The notes under the pieces were generated by a model that was not told the DNA's origin, did not search any database, and saw only the letters and a program-made list of their open reading frames with translations. This document shows positions 1 to 5,268 of a stretch of 27,662 bases of DNA, in pieces. How positions within the stretch are numbered: the first letter of the stretch is position 1; each line of letters begins with the position of its first letter. A program made the position numbers and the translations under genes. The stretch is from a virus. Location of the stretch: positions 1 through 27,662 of the IMG/VR virus record IMGVR_UViG_3300009034_000178; one strand, 5' to 3'.

Positions 1-1
1 G

Positions 2-88
2 GGAGTGGGGTTCTGGGAGAAACCTGCCCTCACCAACCTAACGTCCGATACAGATTACACGATAATCGTTGAATTTTCGAAGCCATAA
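2..88 (+). CDS. C-terminal end of a structural protein (Fn3/Ig-like), partial
   Basis: Frame 2 is open from the window edge to TAA at 86-88 and gives 28 residues. They include LTNLTSDTDYTIIVEF, the pattern of the last strands of a fibronectin type III or Ig-like domain (compare the usual L-x-x-L-x-x-x-T-x-Y-x-V). Such domains are common at the ends of phage tail, fibre and baseplate proteins, so this is probably the end of a plus-strand virion gene lying upstream. The gene is followed by an AT-rich control region rather than a coupled gene, which fits the end of a transcription unit. Only the last domain strands are visible, so the protein class is inferred. Confidence 0.6.
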   Translation, partial: GVGFWEKPALTNLTSDTDYTIIVEFSKP

Positions 89-113
89 AAAGGTACGCTA
101 TACTGAAAATGCT

Positions 114-166
114 ACTTACTATACATACCATGAAATATATATTTATTTACTATAATGTATAGTAAG
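114..166. promoter_or_regulatory. Inverted repeat with three TTACTATA half-sites
   Basis: CTTACTATACAT (115-126) and ATGTATAGTAAG (155-166) are perfect 12-bp inverted arms. A further copy of TTACTATA at 147-154 forms an 8-bp palindrome with 158-165 around the trinucleotide ATG. The right arm can therefore pair with either the far or the near left copy, giving two mutually exclusive hairpins, or three operator half-sites in DNA. No T-run follows, so it is not a simple terminator. TATACT at 99-104, just upstream, resembles a -10 box, but I see no good -35 for it. It lies in the 89-262 intergenic region between a structural gene and the early cluster, so an operator or switch role is plausible. 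Confidence 0.55.
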
Positions 167-214
167 AAGGTCGTCGCGAATAAGAAAGTAATAAATGGTA
201 TATGTATAAAAAAC

Positions 215-237
215 GGTTGCTTTTCGCTAATTATAGA
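215..237 (+). promoter_or_regulatory. Promoter-like 23-bp motif, copy 1
   Basis: This 23-bp segment, ending GCTAATTATAGA, matches 20 of 23 positions of a second copy at 4650-4672. It lies 25 bases before the ATG at 263, whose ribosome site is AAGGAA. If transcription began at G236 the leader would be 27 nt, a natural length. The TTG near the left end and the TATAGA are only 9 bp apart, so this is not an ordinary sigma70 promoter. The extent and the TATAG end recall promoters of single-subunit phage RNA polymerases, but no such polymerase is in the window. Confidence 0.45.
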
Positions 238-262
238 AACTTAGGTACAAGGAAATCACAAA

Positions 263-466
263 ATGACAGATTTAACAGGAAAAATAGTAAATAATTTGCT
301 GGTTTTACACCTCAGTAAAAAGCCATACAGAGATACACGACCGAGACTGATTGTACCTAAAACCAACAGAAACAGATATTGGCGATGTAAATGTTGGTAT
401 TGCAACAGAGAGTTTGTACTTCGTTCTGATAATATAAATAAAAAGAAATGTAAATGCAGAAAATGA
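263..466 (+). CDS. Small zinc-binding protein, DLTGK-type
   Basis: 67 aa, starting MTDLTGKIVNNLLVL and ending with a Cys cluster (WRCKCWYCNREF, then CKC near the C-terminus). This is the pattern of the small zinc-binding module (DLTGK.f..l.V... W.C.C.CG ... C.C) that often sits at the N-terminus of phage HNH/AP2 homing endonucleases. Here the module stands alone, with no nuclease domain attached. The start is set by AAGGAA about 8 bases upstream. It is the first gene after the 89-262 control region and the promoter-like motif at 215-237. Nucleic-acid binding is inferred from the family; its role is unknown. Confidence 0.7.
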   Translation: MTDLTGKIVNNLLVLHLSKKPYRDTRPRLIVPKTNRNRYWRCKCWYCNREFVLRSDNINKKKCKCRK

Positions 467-479
467 AAGAAACCAAAAA

Positions 480-770
480 ATGTATCGAATAAGACAATTA
501 GATTTAGAGATTTTAGTCACGAGAATTAACAAAGCTACAAATTCGCCCATTGCTACATGTAGCAAACAAACAAATAAGCAGACTCAGTATATTCAATATG
601 TCTGGAATATTGGCAATTACCACCTTGATTATGCTTATGGTGGTGTCAAACTTGTTAGAACTTGCAACGAGCGTGGTGATATCAGTACTGTTAGCACTGG
701 CGGTTATGGCACAAAACGAGATTTATATAACTGGATGCAAGCATTTTTAGCTGGTATCGAACTAAAATAG
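480..770 (+). CDS. Conserved small phage protein (IGNYHLDYAYGGV type)
   Basis: 96 aa. The central part (IGNYHLDYAYGGVKLVR, then GTKRDLYNWMQAFLAGI near the end) matches a small hypothetical protein that I recognise from many environmental phages, where it lies among early genes. No signal peptide, membrane segment or catalytic motif is visible. The start follows an A-rich GAAAGAAACC stretch, a weak ribosome site. A gene-free 84-base gap carrying a strong promoter follows it, so it probably ends the first short transcription unit. Function is unknown. Confidence 0.7.
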   Translation: MYRIRQLDLEILVTRINKATNSPIATCSKQTNKQTQYIQYVWNIGNYHLDYAYGGVKLVRTCNERGDISTVSTGGYGTKRDLYNWMQAFLAGIELK

Positions 771-798
771 AACACTGGAACTAAAATAAAAATAATAC

Positions 799-834
799 TT
801 GACAGATGATAGCAGATATGTTATACTGTGTATA
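799..834 (+). promoter_or_regulatory. Sigma70-type promoter with palindrome over the -10
   Basis: TTGACA (799-804) and TATACT (822-827) are separated by exactly 17 bp, a near-consensus bacterial housekeeping promoter. The -10 box is part of the palindrome TATAC-TGT-GTATA (822-834), a likely repressor site. Transcription would start around 833-835, about 20 nt before the preferred start codon at 855. It probably drives the early gene cluster that follows. Confidence 0.75.
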
Positions 835-854
835 GTTAAATGAAAGGTAATAAA

Positions 855-1118
855 ATGAACCTATATAGATTGTTTACAGAAAATAAGAACAAAAAATGGA
901 TATGTCAATTAGTTTCTGAGCATTTCTCAGGTTTTACAATGTATGAAGCTATAGGATACTGGAGAGGCAAACAGGAAAAAACTCTTGTTATTGAAATTGT
1001 ATCTATCAGCTCTGCTGATAATTTCAAATTAAGGAAAATATGCGAGTCTATCAAAGGGTACAACAAACAAGAGTGTGTATTAGTACAGACCACCAAAGTA
1101 GATTGTAAATATATTTAA
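855..1118 (+). CDS. Conserved small phage protein (YEAIGYWRGKQEK type)
   Basis: 87 aa from the ATG at 855. I preferred it to the in-frame ATG at 840 because AAAGG lies 7 bases before 855, while 840 would be almost at the transcript start and has no ribosome site. The sequence includes FSGFTMYEAIGYWRGKQEKT, then a beta-rich LVIEIVS and a late QECVLVQTTKV. It belongs to a small phage family I recognise but cannot assign a function to. It has a compact alpha/beta look, no membrane segment and no metal-binding motif. It is the first gene behind the promoter at 799-827. Confidence 0.75.
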   Translation: MNLYRLFTENKNKKWICQLVSEHFSGFTMYEAIGYWRGKQEKTLVIEIVSISSADNFKLRKICESIKGYNKQECVLVQTTKVDCKYI

Positions 1119-1128
1119 GGGGATTAAA

Positions 1129-1317
1129 ATGGATAATTATACAGCTTGCAGCATTGCAGAAGGTTTTTGTGGCGGCGAAAATGCCGCAGAAAAAGAACAG
1201 ATTGAAGCATGGCAGTATTTAATTGATACTGGTCTTTGTTGGAGTTTACAAGGCTGGTATGGTAGAACTGCTACACGCTTAATTGAAGCCGAAATATGTA
1301 AACCAAAGAGGAGTTAA
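1129..1317 (+). CDS. Conserved small phage protein (EAWQYLIDTGLCW type)
   Basis: 62 aa, including EQIEAWQYLIDTGLCWSLQGWYGRTA in two blocks, a pattern found in many short phage early proteins of unknown function. A strong ribosome site (AAGGGG) lies 7 bases before the ATG. The coding region ends two bases before the next start at 1319 and contains that gene's GAGGAG ribosome site, so the two are translated in series. Rich in Trp and small helices, it may bind a protein partner, but nothing in the sequence shows which. Confidence 0.75.
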   Translation: MDNYTACSIAEGFCGGENAAEKEQIEAWQYLIDTGLCWSLQGWYGRTATRLIEAEICKPKRS

Positions 1318-1318
1318 A

Positions 1319-1648
1319 ATGAATAGTGTTAACTATAACAAAGACAAATTTGATGTCGATGGATATGGAAATCTATATCCCATAGCCGGATTAGCTGTCA
1401 CTTATGGGCATGAAGCAAAGCAAAAGGAAAAAACAAAAACAATATTTCGCCGAAAGGATAAGAAAATGAGTATTAATATGATTGAAAACTTGCCGGAACC
1501 CGTACAACACTTGTATTTCGCTGCATTAGAGATTGTAGGTGATTATAAGTCTTATGGGCCAGTATTACAAAAGGATGAGAACGATGAATATGGACCGGAA
1601 ACAGCAATAGGTTTATTACAAGCAGCAGTTATTGAAATGGAAGGATAA
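1319..1648 (+). CDS. Small protein with an internal in-frame start
   Basis: 109 aa from ATG 1319, chosen because GAGGAG lies 7 bases upstream. A second ATG at 1466 in the same frame has its own strong site (AAAGGA about 6 bases before it) and would give a 60-aa protein beginning MSINMIENLPEPV. The first half (Lys-rich, ending in a KKEKT/RRKDKK-like stretch) and the second half (IENLPEPVQHLYFAALEIVG... ending AIGLLQAAVIEMEG) look unrelated in composition. Two genes may have fused by loss of a stop, or both forms may be made. Only the second half resembles an ordinary small phage protein. Function unknown. Confidence 0.65.
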   Translation: MNSVNYNKDKFDVDGYGNLYPIAGLAVTYGHEAKQKEKTKTIFRRKDKKMSINMIENLPEPVQHLYFAALEIVGDYKSYGPVLQKDENDEYGPETAIGLLQAAVIEMEG

Positions 1649-1650
1649 AA

Positions 1651-2130
1651 ATGATAAAATACTTCGCTAAAGACAAAGAAACAGGAGAAAAGACTGAGCT
1701 AAAAGCTACAGTATATAGTCAAGCGGTTAAGGAATTGCTTGCTATGCTCGAAATTGAGATTATCCGGAAAACGGTATCATTGAAGACGAAAAGAGTACGT
1801 CCCAAACACTCCCAGAAATGCTGGTCCTGTGGTAAAGAATTCAAGACAACAGATGGACGTATTCGCAATTGTCCCAGTTGTCGACTAAAACTCCGAGAAA
1901 AGCCAGAATTACAACGAGAATGTGCCCACTGCACACGAGAGTTTATAACAACAGATAGACGGGTAAAATACTGTCCGCAATGTGTTACACGGAATTATTT
2001 TGTGAAATACAAAGGTGCAGAGAAAATAGCGTGCCGGGCCTGTGATCGGGAAATATGCTTAGAACAGAGTAAGCCGAAAACCTGCCCGGCGATATGGTCT
2101 GCGTATAGTTCTATAAATAATAGTGGTTAA
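1651..2130 (+). CDS. Triple zinc-ribbon protein
   Basis: 159 aa. After an alpha-helical N-terminal third come three repeated Cys modules: CWSCGKEF...CPSC (around residues 58-78), CAHCTREF...CPQC (around 91-111) and CRACDREI...C (around 128-147). Each has a CxxC pair followed by a K/REF-type turn; the first two close with a second CxxC, while the last keeps only one Cys in its closing pair. This is a tandem zinc-ribbon array, usually a nucleic-acid or protein-binding scaffold. AAGGA precedes the ATG. It starts two bases after the preceding stop. The target is unknown. Confidence 0.7.
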   Translation: MIKYFAKDKETGEKTELKATVYSQAVKELLAMLEIEIIRKTVSLKTKRVRPKHSQKCWSCGKEFKTTDGRIRNCPSCRLKLREKPELQRECAHCTREFITTDRRVKYCPQCVTRNYFVKYKGAEKIACRACDREICLEQSKPKTCPAIWSAYSSINNSG

Positions 2131-2148
2131 CAGAAAGTGAGGATTAAA

Positions 2149-2259
2149 GTGATAGAATTTAGTGAGCAGGCAAGTTTAGATAGACCAGCGTGGACATCAG
2201 AACAGAAAACAGGAATGTGGAACGCGTATCAACACAAACATACTATTGTGCGTGGTTGA
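2149..2259 (+). CDS. Very small protein, GTG start
   Basis: 36 codons starting at GTG 2149, with the ribosome site GAGGA centred about 8 bases upstream. The translation begins MIEFSEQASLDRPAW and contains TSEQKTGMWNAYQHKH. No known family is recognised. Support comes from the ribosome site and from its fit in the tightly packed gene series; the codon content is ordinary for the region. It could be a remnant of a longer gene. Confidence 0.5.
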   Translation: MIEFSEQASLDRPAWTSEQKTGMWNAYQHKHTIVRG

Positions 2260-2297
2260 TTTGAATTAGTTAAAAACTTTTACAATAGGGGCAAAAA

Positions 2298-2459
2298 ATG
2301 ACATGCAAAAAATGTGAACTTTGGTTAAGACGAGAATTGCCAAAACAAAGGAAAAAATATTATCCTGCTGGTCGATGCTTGAATTTAAGATTTAACAAAA
2401 ACGGTCAGCGAATGTTAACTACTGAAAATACTAATTGTAATTGCGGAGAACGAAAATAA
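2298..2459 (+). CDS. Small Cys-rich (zinc-binding) protein
   Basis: 53 aa with CKKC at residues 3-6, a single Cys near residue 27 and CNC near 47-49, plus a Lys/Arg-rich middle (RRELPKQRKKYY). The Cys spacing suggests one zinc site. AGGGG lies 6 bases before the ATG. It joins a run of short Cys-rich proteins in this early cluster (263, 1651, 3553), a style common in phage takeover proteins that bind nucleic acid or host complexes. Specific role unknown. Confidence 0.6.
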   Translation: MTCKKCELWLRRELPKQRKKYYPAGRCLNLRFNKNGQRMLTTENTNCNCGERK

Positions 2460-2524
2460 TTGAACCGCTAACCACTACCGTTCCTATCGTCTCGGACGTG
2501 GCCTTCAAGGGCAAGTAGGGATTT

Positions 2525-2743
2525 ATGAATGATGAAGATAAAAAATATGATATTAATATGCTTAGAATGCTTGTTAAACAAGCTAATAGTTTTGGGGCTA
2601 AACTAAGAGTTTATAAGCCCAAGTCTGGCAAATATGAATACTGTATAACGGGCTCAACGCCCAAACACCATAGAATACGTATGGGTGGAACGGCTTTTTG
2701 GCTTTATGATGAATTGATGAAGAGCTTTTGCAACGGGGTTTAA
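2525..2743 (+). CDS. Small hypothetical protein
   Basis: 72 aa, basic in the middle. A helical start (DINMLRMLVKQANSFGAKL) is followed by a strand-rich GKYEYCITGSTPKHH and a GTAFWLYDELM helix. I do not recognise a family with certainty. A weak AGGG ribosome site lies before the ATG. The 65 bases before it are richer in G+C than the surroundings and hold a short open frame without a convincing start. No membrane or metal-binding signature. Confidence 0.6.
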   Translation: MNDEDKKYDINMLRMLVKQANSFGAKLRVYKPKSGKYEYCITGSTPKHHRIRMGGTAFWLYDELMKSFCNGV

Positions 2744-2770
2744 CTGATAATTTATTGAAAGGATAAGAAA

Positions 2771-3040
2771 ATGGATAAATACACAAGGGGGCCGTGGAAA
2801 GCGGTTGGAGCGTTTGTTATAACAAAAGATGAGAAAATAGATATTTGCTCGACTTGTAATGTCAACAACTTACCAGTAAGAGAGCAAATTGCTAATGCCC
2901 GTCTCATAGCCGCTGCTCCTGATTTACTTAATGCTCTTAAATATTATAGGGATGAATACACAGGAGCGGAACCTTCAATTAGCGTATTTGAACGCTTAGC
3001 TAAAGAGGCCATTACCAAAGCAGAAAGGAGACTAAAATGA
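2771..3040 (+). CDS. Conserved phage protein with NARLIAAAPDLL motif
   Basis: 89 aa. It starts with YTRGPWKAVGAFVI and carries the hallmark NARLIAAAPDLLNALKYY at about residues 57-73. This pattern is very common in small phage proteins of unknown function. A strong AAAGGA ribosome site lies 6 bases before the ATG. Its TGA overlaps the ATG of the next gene (ATGA at 3037-3040), so the two are translationally coupled. Confidence 0.8.
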   Translation: MDKYTRGPWKAVGAFVITKDEKIDICSTCNVNNLPVREQIANARLIAAAPDLLNALKYYRDEYTGAEPSISVFERLAKEAITKAERRLK

Positions 3041-3144
3041 ACCTAAAAACAGTAATGCTAATGGGCTTGATAGTGGCTGGGCTGTTGTGCTGGCTTGTAT
3101 ATTACCTATATCAGGTAGTGAATGAATTACCACCAGTGAATTAA
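3037..3144 (+). CDS. Small single-pass membrane protein
   Basis: 35 aa. Residues 5-26 (VMLMGLIVAGLLCWLVYYLY and neighbours) form one membrane helix, followed by a short acidic/Pro tail (NELPPVN). The ATG overlaps the previous TGA, and AAAGGAG lies 7 bases upstream. Small one-helix proteins of this kind occur often in phage early regions. Possible roles are holin accessory, superinfection exclusion or host membrane protein modulation, none of which can be chosen from sequence. Confidence 0.65.
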   Translation: MNLKTVMLMGLIVAGLLCWLVYYLYQVVNELPPVN

Positions 3145-3154
3145 GGAGACCAAA

Positions 3155-3556
3155 ATGTGTCTAACAAACATATCACCAGAAAGAAGTAAAAAGAAATTTC
3201 TAAAAGAAGCCAGAAAAAGAGGATATATTAGAGTTTGGAAAGTTTGTGATTATAGAAGAACCGGATGGTATTTTGCACGTTCACAACCGCATCAGTCAGG
3301 ATTGCAAGAATCAAATCACCAAGAAAGTTCTAATATTGATTATGGCTGGCATGGATATTTATCTTTTGCAAAAGCCAAACGTATATTTGAACAAGGAGAT
3401 TATTTAATGATTTGTTATGCCAAACCTTCATGGTTAAAAGGATTATCTCTTGCAACAAAACACGCAACATTTACTCATCTTGTATTTCCTGAATGGGATA
3501 AAGGAAATATGACAATCAGAGAATTTAGACAGATATGTAAAGGAGAAATAAAATGA
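3155..3556 (+). CDS. Conserved phage hypothetical protein
   Basis: 133 aa, with an N-terminal Lys-rich helix, then GYIRVWKVC, a variable middle, and YGWHGYLSFAKAKRIFE. The VWKV...GWH...A pattern is typical of phage proteins with an unknown beta-rich fold. AAGGAG lies 7 bases before the ATG. The stop overlaps the next start (ATGA at 3553-3556). One Cys near the start and a few scattered ones do not make a clear metal site. Function unknown. Confidence 0.7.
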   Translation: MCLTNISPERSKKKFLKEARKRGYIRVWKVCDYRRTGWYFARSQPHQSGLQESNHQESSNIDYGWHGYLSFAKAKRIFEQGDYLMICYAKPSWLKGLSLATKHATFTHLVFPEWDKGNMTIREFRQICKGEIK

Positions 3557-3885
3557 AATTATCAAAAAAGAAGTCAATAAAACTTTGTATTGAGTTGTGG
3601 ACATGGCTGGCAAAGACAGGAGAACTGAAAGGGGAATGGTCTGGATGGAAGGAATACGGTCACGCATTTCTTAATTGTTGGTTCTGTGAATATAGTCGGA
3701 AACAAGAAATAAGATACGGGAATCATCTATCCTGTAAATATTGTCCTCTTATAACGTCTGGTTTGACCAAACAAAAAGAGGGTTGGTGCAGTGTTTATTT
3801 TGCAAAGTGGAAAGTCGCCAAAACTCCACGTACTCGCAAGAAATACGCCAAGTTATTCTTAGAGCAGATAAAAACAATTAAATAG
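3553..3885 (+). CDS. Cys-rich conserved phage protein (CPL motif)
   Basis: 110 aa. It begins with a helical IELWTWLAKTGELKGEW, then has a Cys cluster CWFCEYS...CKYCPLI and a later W-C, and ends with a YAKLFLEQI helix. The order (ELW.WLA.tG...W, CxxC, CxxCPL, KW..A, YA..i..qi) is that of a phage family I recognise but whose function is unknown. It very likely binds one zinc. Coupled to the upstream gene by a 4-base overlap, with AAGGAG before the start. Confidence 0.75.
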   Translation: MKLSKKKSIKLCIELWTWLAKTGELKGEWSGWKEYGHAFLNCWFCEYSRKQEIRYGNHLSCKYCPLITSGLTKQKEGWCSVYFAKWKVAKTPRTRKKYAKLFLEQIKTIK

Positions 3886-3894
3886 GAGAATAAC

Positions 3895-4068
3895 ATGAAA
3901 CGAATTTTAATCACAGTCACCAGCGGTGTAGCTGAGGTCGACCAAAGTACAATACCGGAAGGAATTGAAGTTGAGGTGAGAGACTACGATATTCAAGGCA
4001 TTAAAGACATTAAAGAAGATAACTGTGGTGATCTTTATAATGAAACCCTCTGGACCAGAATCGAATAG
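3895..4068 (+). CDS. Conserved microprotein (RDYD type)
   Basis: 57 aa starting MKRILITVTSGVAEV and containing PEGIEVEVRDYDI, a pattern seen in many phage early microproteins (a beta-strand pair followed by a conserved RDYD). TAGGAG lies 6 bases before the ATG. The reading frame ends TAG at 4066-4068, two bases before the next likely start. No enzyme motif is visible. Confidence 0.7.
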   Translation: MKRILITVTSGVAEVDQSTIPEGIEVEVRDYDIQGIKDIKEDNCGDLYNETLWTRIE

Positions 4069-4069
4069 T

Positions 4070-4213
4070 ATGGCGGCAAAAGAACTTACAGTTGATGATA
4101 TTATTGAGCATGTGCGATGTCTTGAAGATTATCTTAAAGAAAGTGAAGAGCTTCAGGTGAAAATGCTCGATATATTTATATCTACGTTTGACCCAAAGGA
4201 GAAAATAGAATGA
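4070..4213 (+). CDS. Acidic helical microprotein
   Basis: 47 aa from ATG 4070, two bases after the previous stop. In-frame ATGs further upstream (4025, 4040) lie inside the previous gene and lack ribosome sites. The sequence is acidic and helical (DDIIEHVRCLEDYLKESEEL, then MLDIFISTF), possibly a short coiled coil. Its stop overlaps the ATG of the next gene (ATGA at 4210). Start choice is uncertain because no strong ribosome site stands before 4070, so reinitiation from the upstream gene is likely. Function unknown. Confidence 0.55.
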   Translation: MAAKELTVDDIIEHVRCLEDYLKESEELQVKMLDIFISTFDPKEKIE

Positions 4214-4353
4214 AAATATCAGAAATAAGTAAAAAATTATGCCATAAAGAAAACTGGACGGAAGAACTGGCCTATGTTCATGTAAGTAGACTGATAGTAG
4301 GTTTTATTCTTGGGTTTATTTTTGGTATTGTCCTATATTGGAGTCTATCGTAG
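4210..4353 (+). CDS. Small membrane protein
   Basis: 47 aa. A polar, Lys-rich N-terminal half is followed by one membrane helix (LIVGFILGFIFGIVLYWSL) at the C-terminus, giving a C-tail-anchored layout. It overlaps the preceding gene by ATGA, with AAAGGAG upstream. A role in the host inner membrane is inferred from the helix only. Confidence 0.65.
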   Translation: MKISEISKKLCHKENWTEELAYVHVSRLIVGFILGFIFGIVLYWSLS

Positions 4354-4354
4354 G

Positions 4355-4510
4355 ATGAAAAAACTATCTAACATCGAGATTGCAATGGTGGCAAATAAGT
4401 TATCGGATGGACTTATGTGTAGTCACGGTCTGAAAAACGCTAAGAAAATTGCATATTCCGCTTGGAAGAACCTACAGACAGAAGAAAAACGCCGGAAGGG
4501 ATTAAAATGA
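4355..4510 (+). CDS. Small basic helical protein
   Basis: 51 aa from ATG 4355, one base after the previous TAG. An in-frame ATG at 4310 lies within the previous gene and is rejected. The protein is helical and basic, ending KNLQTEEKRRKGLK, with a Met/Cys-containing middle (LSDGLMCSHGLKNAKKIAYS). No family recognised. Its last bases include the AAGGG ribosome site of the next gene, and its TGA overlaps that ATG. Confidence 0.6.
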   Translation: MKKLSNIEIAMVANKLSDGLMCSHGLKNAKKIAYSAWKNLQTEEKRRKGLK

Positions 4511-4644
4511 AAAAACTACCTAATCCAAGAAAAGAGAAATATAGAACTGCCCACAAACAAAATAGTGATGGGAGTTATCATTGTACTGTTATGCCTGCTG
4601 ATCTGAAATTAAAAAATCGCAAAAAGCCCAACCCAAACGTGTAA
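4507..4644 (+). CDS. Small very basic protein
   Basis: 45 aa, starting MKKLPNPRKEKYR and ending KNRKKPNPNV; about a third of residues are Lys, Arg or His. AAGGG lies 7 bases before the ATG, which overlaps the previous TGA. It is the last gene before the promoter-like motif and RNA candidate at 4650-4790, so it probably closes this transcription unit. Charge suggests nucleic-acid or membrane-surface binding, but no family is recognised. Confidence 0.6.
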   Translation: MKKLPNPRKEKYRTAHKQNSDGSYHCTVMPADLKLKNRKKPNPNV

Positions 4645-4649
4645 AATCA

Positions 4650-4672
4650 GGTTGATTTCTGCTAATTATAGA
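4650..4672 (+). promoter_or_regulatory. Promoter-like 23-bp motif, copy 2
   Basis: Second copy of the motif at 215-237 (20 of 23 positions identical; identical over the last 12, GCTAATTATAGA). If the start site is the G of TATAG (4671), the RNA would begin exactly in the 5' arm of the 13-bp stem at 4668-4680. Shared sequence in two different intergenic regions, both facing plus-strand genes, makes a promoter the simplest reading. Confidence 0.45.
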
Positions 4673-4790
4673 GGAGCAGATTGGTTCTCGGTACCACGAT
4701 GCCCTGCGAAATAAGCCGGATACGGTGGAACGCAGCTAAACTGAGATTATTATGAAGTCCCCGGCCAGGACAGGCATTCTGTTCCTCTAT
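4668..4790 (+). ncRNA. Putative structured RNA closed by a 13-bp stem
   Basis: Bases 4668-4680 pair with 4778-4790 over 13 bp with a single G-U, closing about 97 nt. Inside, 4704-4708 (CTGCG) pairs with 4731-4735 (CGCAG), with a small CCG-GATA-CGG hairpin between them. Bases 4699-4703 (ATGCC) pair with 4773-4777 (GGCAT), and 4757-4760 with 4768-4771 (GTCC/GGAC). Bases 4686-4692 can pair with 4740-4746 (7 bp, one G-U), which would make a pseudoknot with ATGCC/GGCAT. No ORF of note covers it and no T-run ends it. It could be a discrete ncRNA or a regulatory leader of the gene at 4807. It matches no RNA family I can name. Confidence 0.5.
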
Positions 4791-4806
4791 TATAGGGACA
4801 CTATTT

Positions 4807-5178
4807 ATGAGAAAAATCAGCGAAAAACAAGAAATCGCATATAGATTATGCCATCCAGATTTCGGCGGTTTATCTCACAAACAAGCAGCTGTTAAAATGG
4901 GGATAACAGAAGGTGCTGTTTATCGACTGCTAAAAAGGATGAGAAAAATCGCACCTAACCTTTTTCCAATACTTTCACTTGAACACGCTCAGATATGGCG
5001 ATTGTGGCAAGATGCCGGGTTGAATTGTAAGGACATCGCATCGTTGAAAGCGACTACGGAACGTACTATTCAAGCTAAGTTACGTTTGATTAAAAAGAAA
5101 ATGAATTATACTACGCAACAACGACAAACGGTTAATATCGAGAACATTGACGAAACTGAAATTAAAAATAGATTCTAA
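4807..5178 (+). CDS. Two-HTH DNA-binding protein (sigma region 4-like)
   Basis: 123 aa. Residues 22-46 (LSHKQAAVKMGITEGAVYRL and following) form a helix-turn-helix like those in sigma factor region 4. Residues 61-97 (WRLWQDAGLNCKDIASL... ERTIQAKLRLI) look like a second one. The start RLCHPDFGGLS is typical of a phage regulator family I have seen next to early genes. The protein probably binds DNA and regulates transcription. It follows the RNA candidate directly, with only a weak AGGGA ribosome site 10 bases before the ATG, so its translation may depend on that leader. The start fits well, since no alternative lies upstream. Confidence 0.7.
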   Translation: MRKISEKQEIAYRLCHPDFGGLSHKQAAVKMGITEGAVYRLLKRMRKIAPNLFPILSLEHAQIWRLWQDAGLNCKDIASLKATTERTIQAKLRLIKKKMNYTTQQRQTVNIENIDETEIKNRF

Positions 5179-5180
5179 TT

Positions 5181-5251
5181 GAGCCGGGGATTGCACCAAT
5201 GGCTGATTTCCAGCAACCTTGTAAATAAACGGATGCTACCTGGCTCTTTTT
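5181..5251 (+). terminator. Stem-loop with T-run before the HNH gene
   Basis: GAGCCGGG (5181-5188) pairs with CCTGGCTC (5239-5246), 8 bp with one G-U, followed directly by a run of five Ts (5247-5251). The enclosed 50 nt can form GCTG/CAGC (5202-5205 with 5211-5214). A large capped stem followed by Ts fits an intrinsic terminator or attenuator between the HTH gene and the HNH gene. A frame that stays open through it from TTG 5179 is probably incidental. Confidence 0.45.
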
Positions 5252-5268
5252 ACGCTTCGGATTTGAAG

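Noticed and set aside
2460-2524. Short frame ending TTTVPIVSDVAFKGK before TAG 2516-2518
   Set aside because: Only a TTG start without a ribosome site is available; too short to support a gene, though the G+C is higher than around it.
4668-4790. Group I intron core
   Set aside because: CGCAGC and a later TATGAAGTCC recall conserved core pieces, but the spacing between them is far too short for P3 and P8, and no gene is interrupted.
4668-4790. phi29-type packaging RNA
   Set aside because: The length and paired ends are similar, but the polymerase here is family A and not protein-primed family B, and no sequence match can be seen.
5179-5268. N-terminal extension of the HNH protein from TTG 5179
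   Set aside because: The segment forms a stem with T-run, has no ribosome site, and the zinc finger begins right after ATG 5269.
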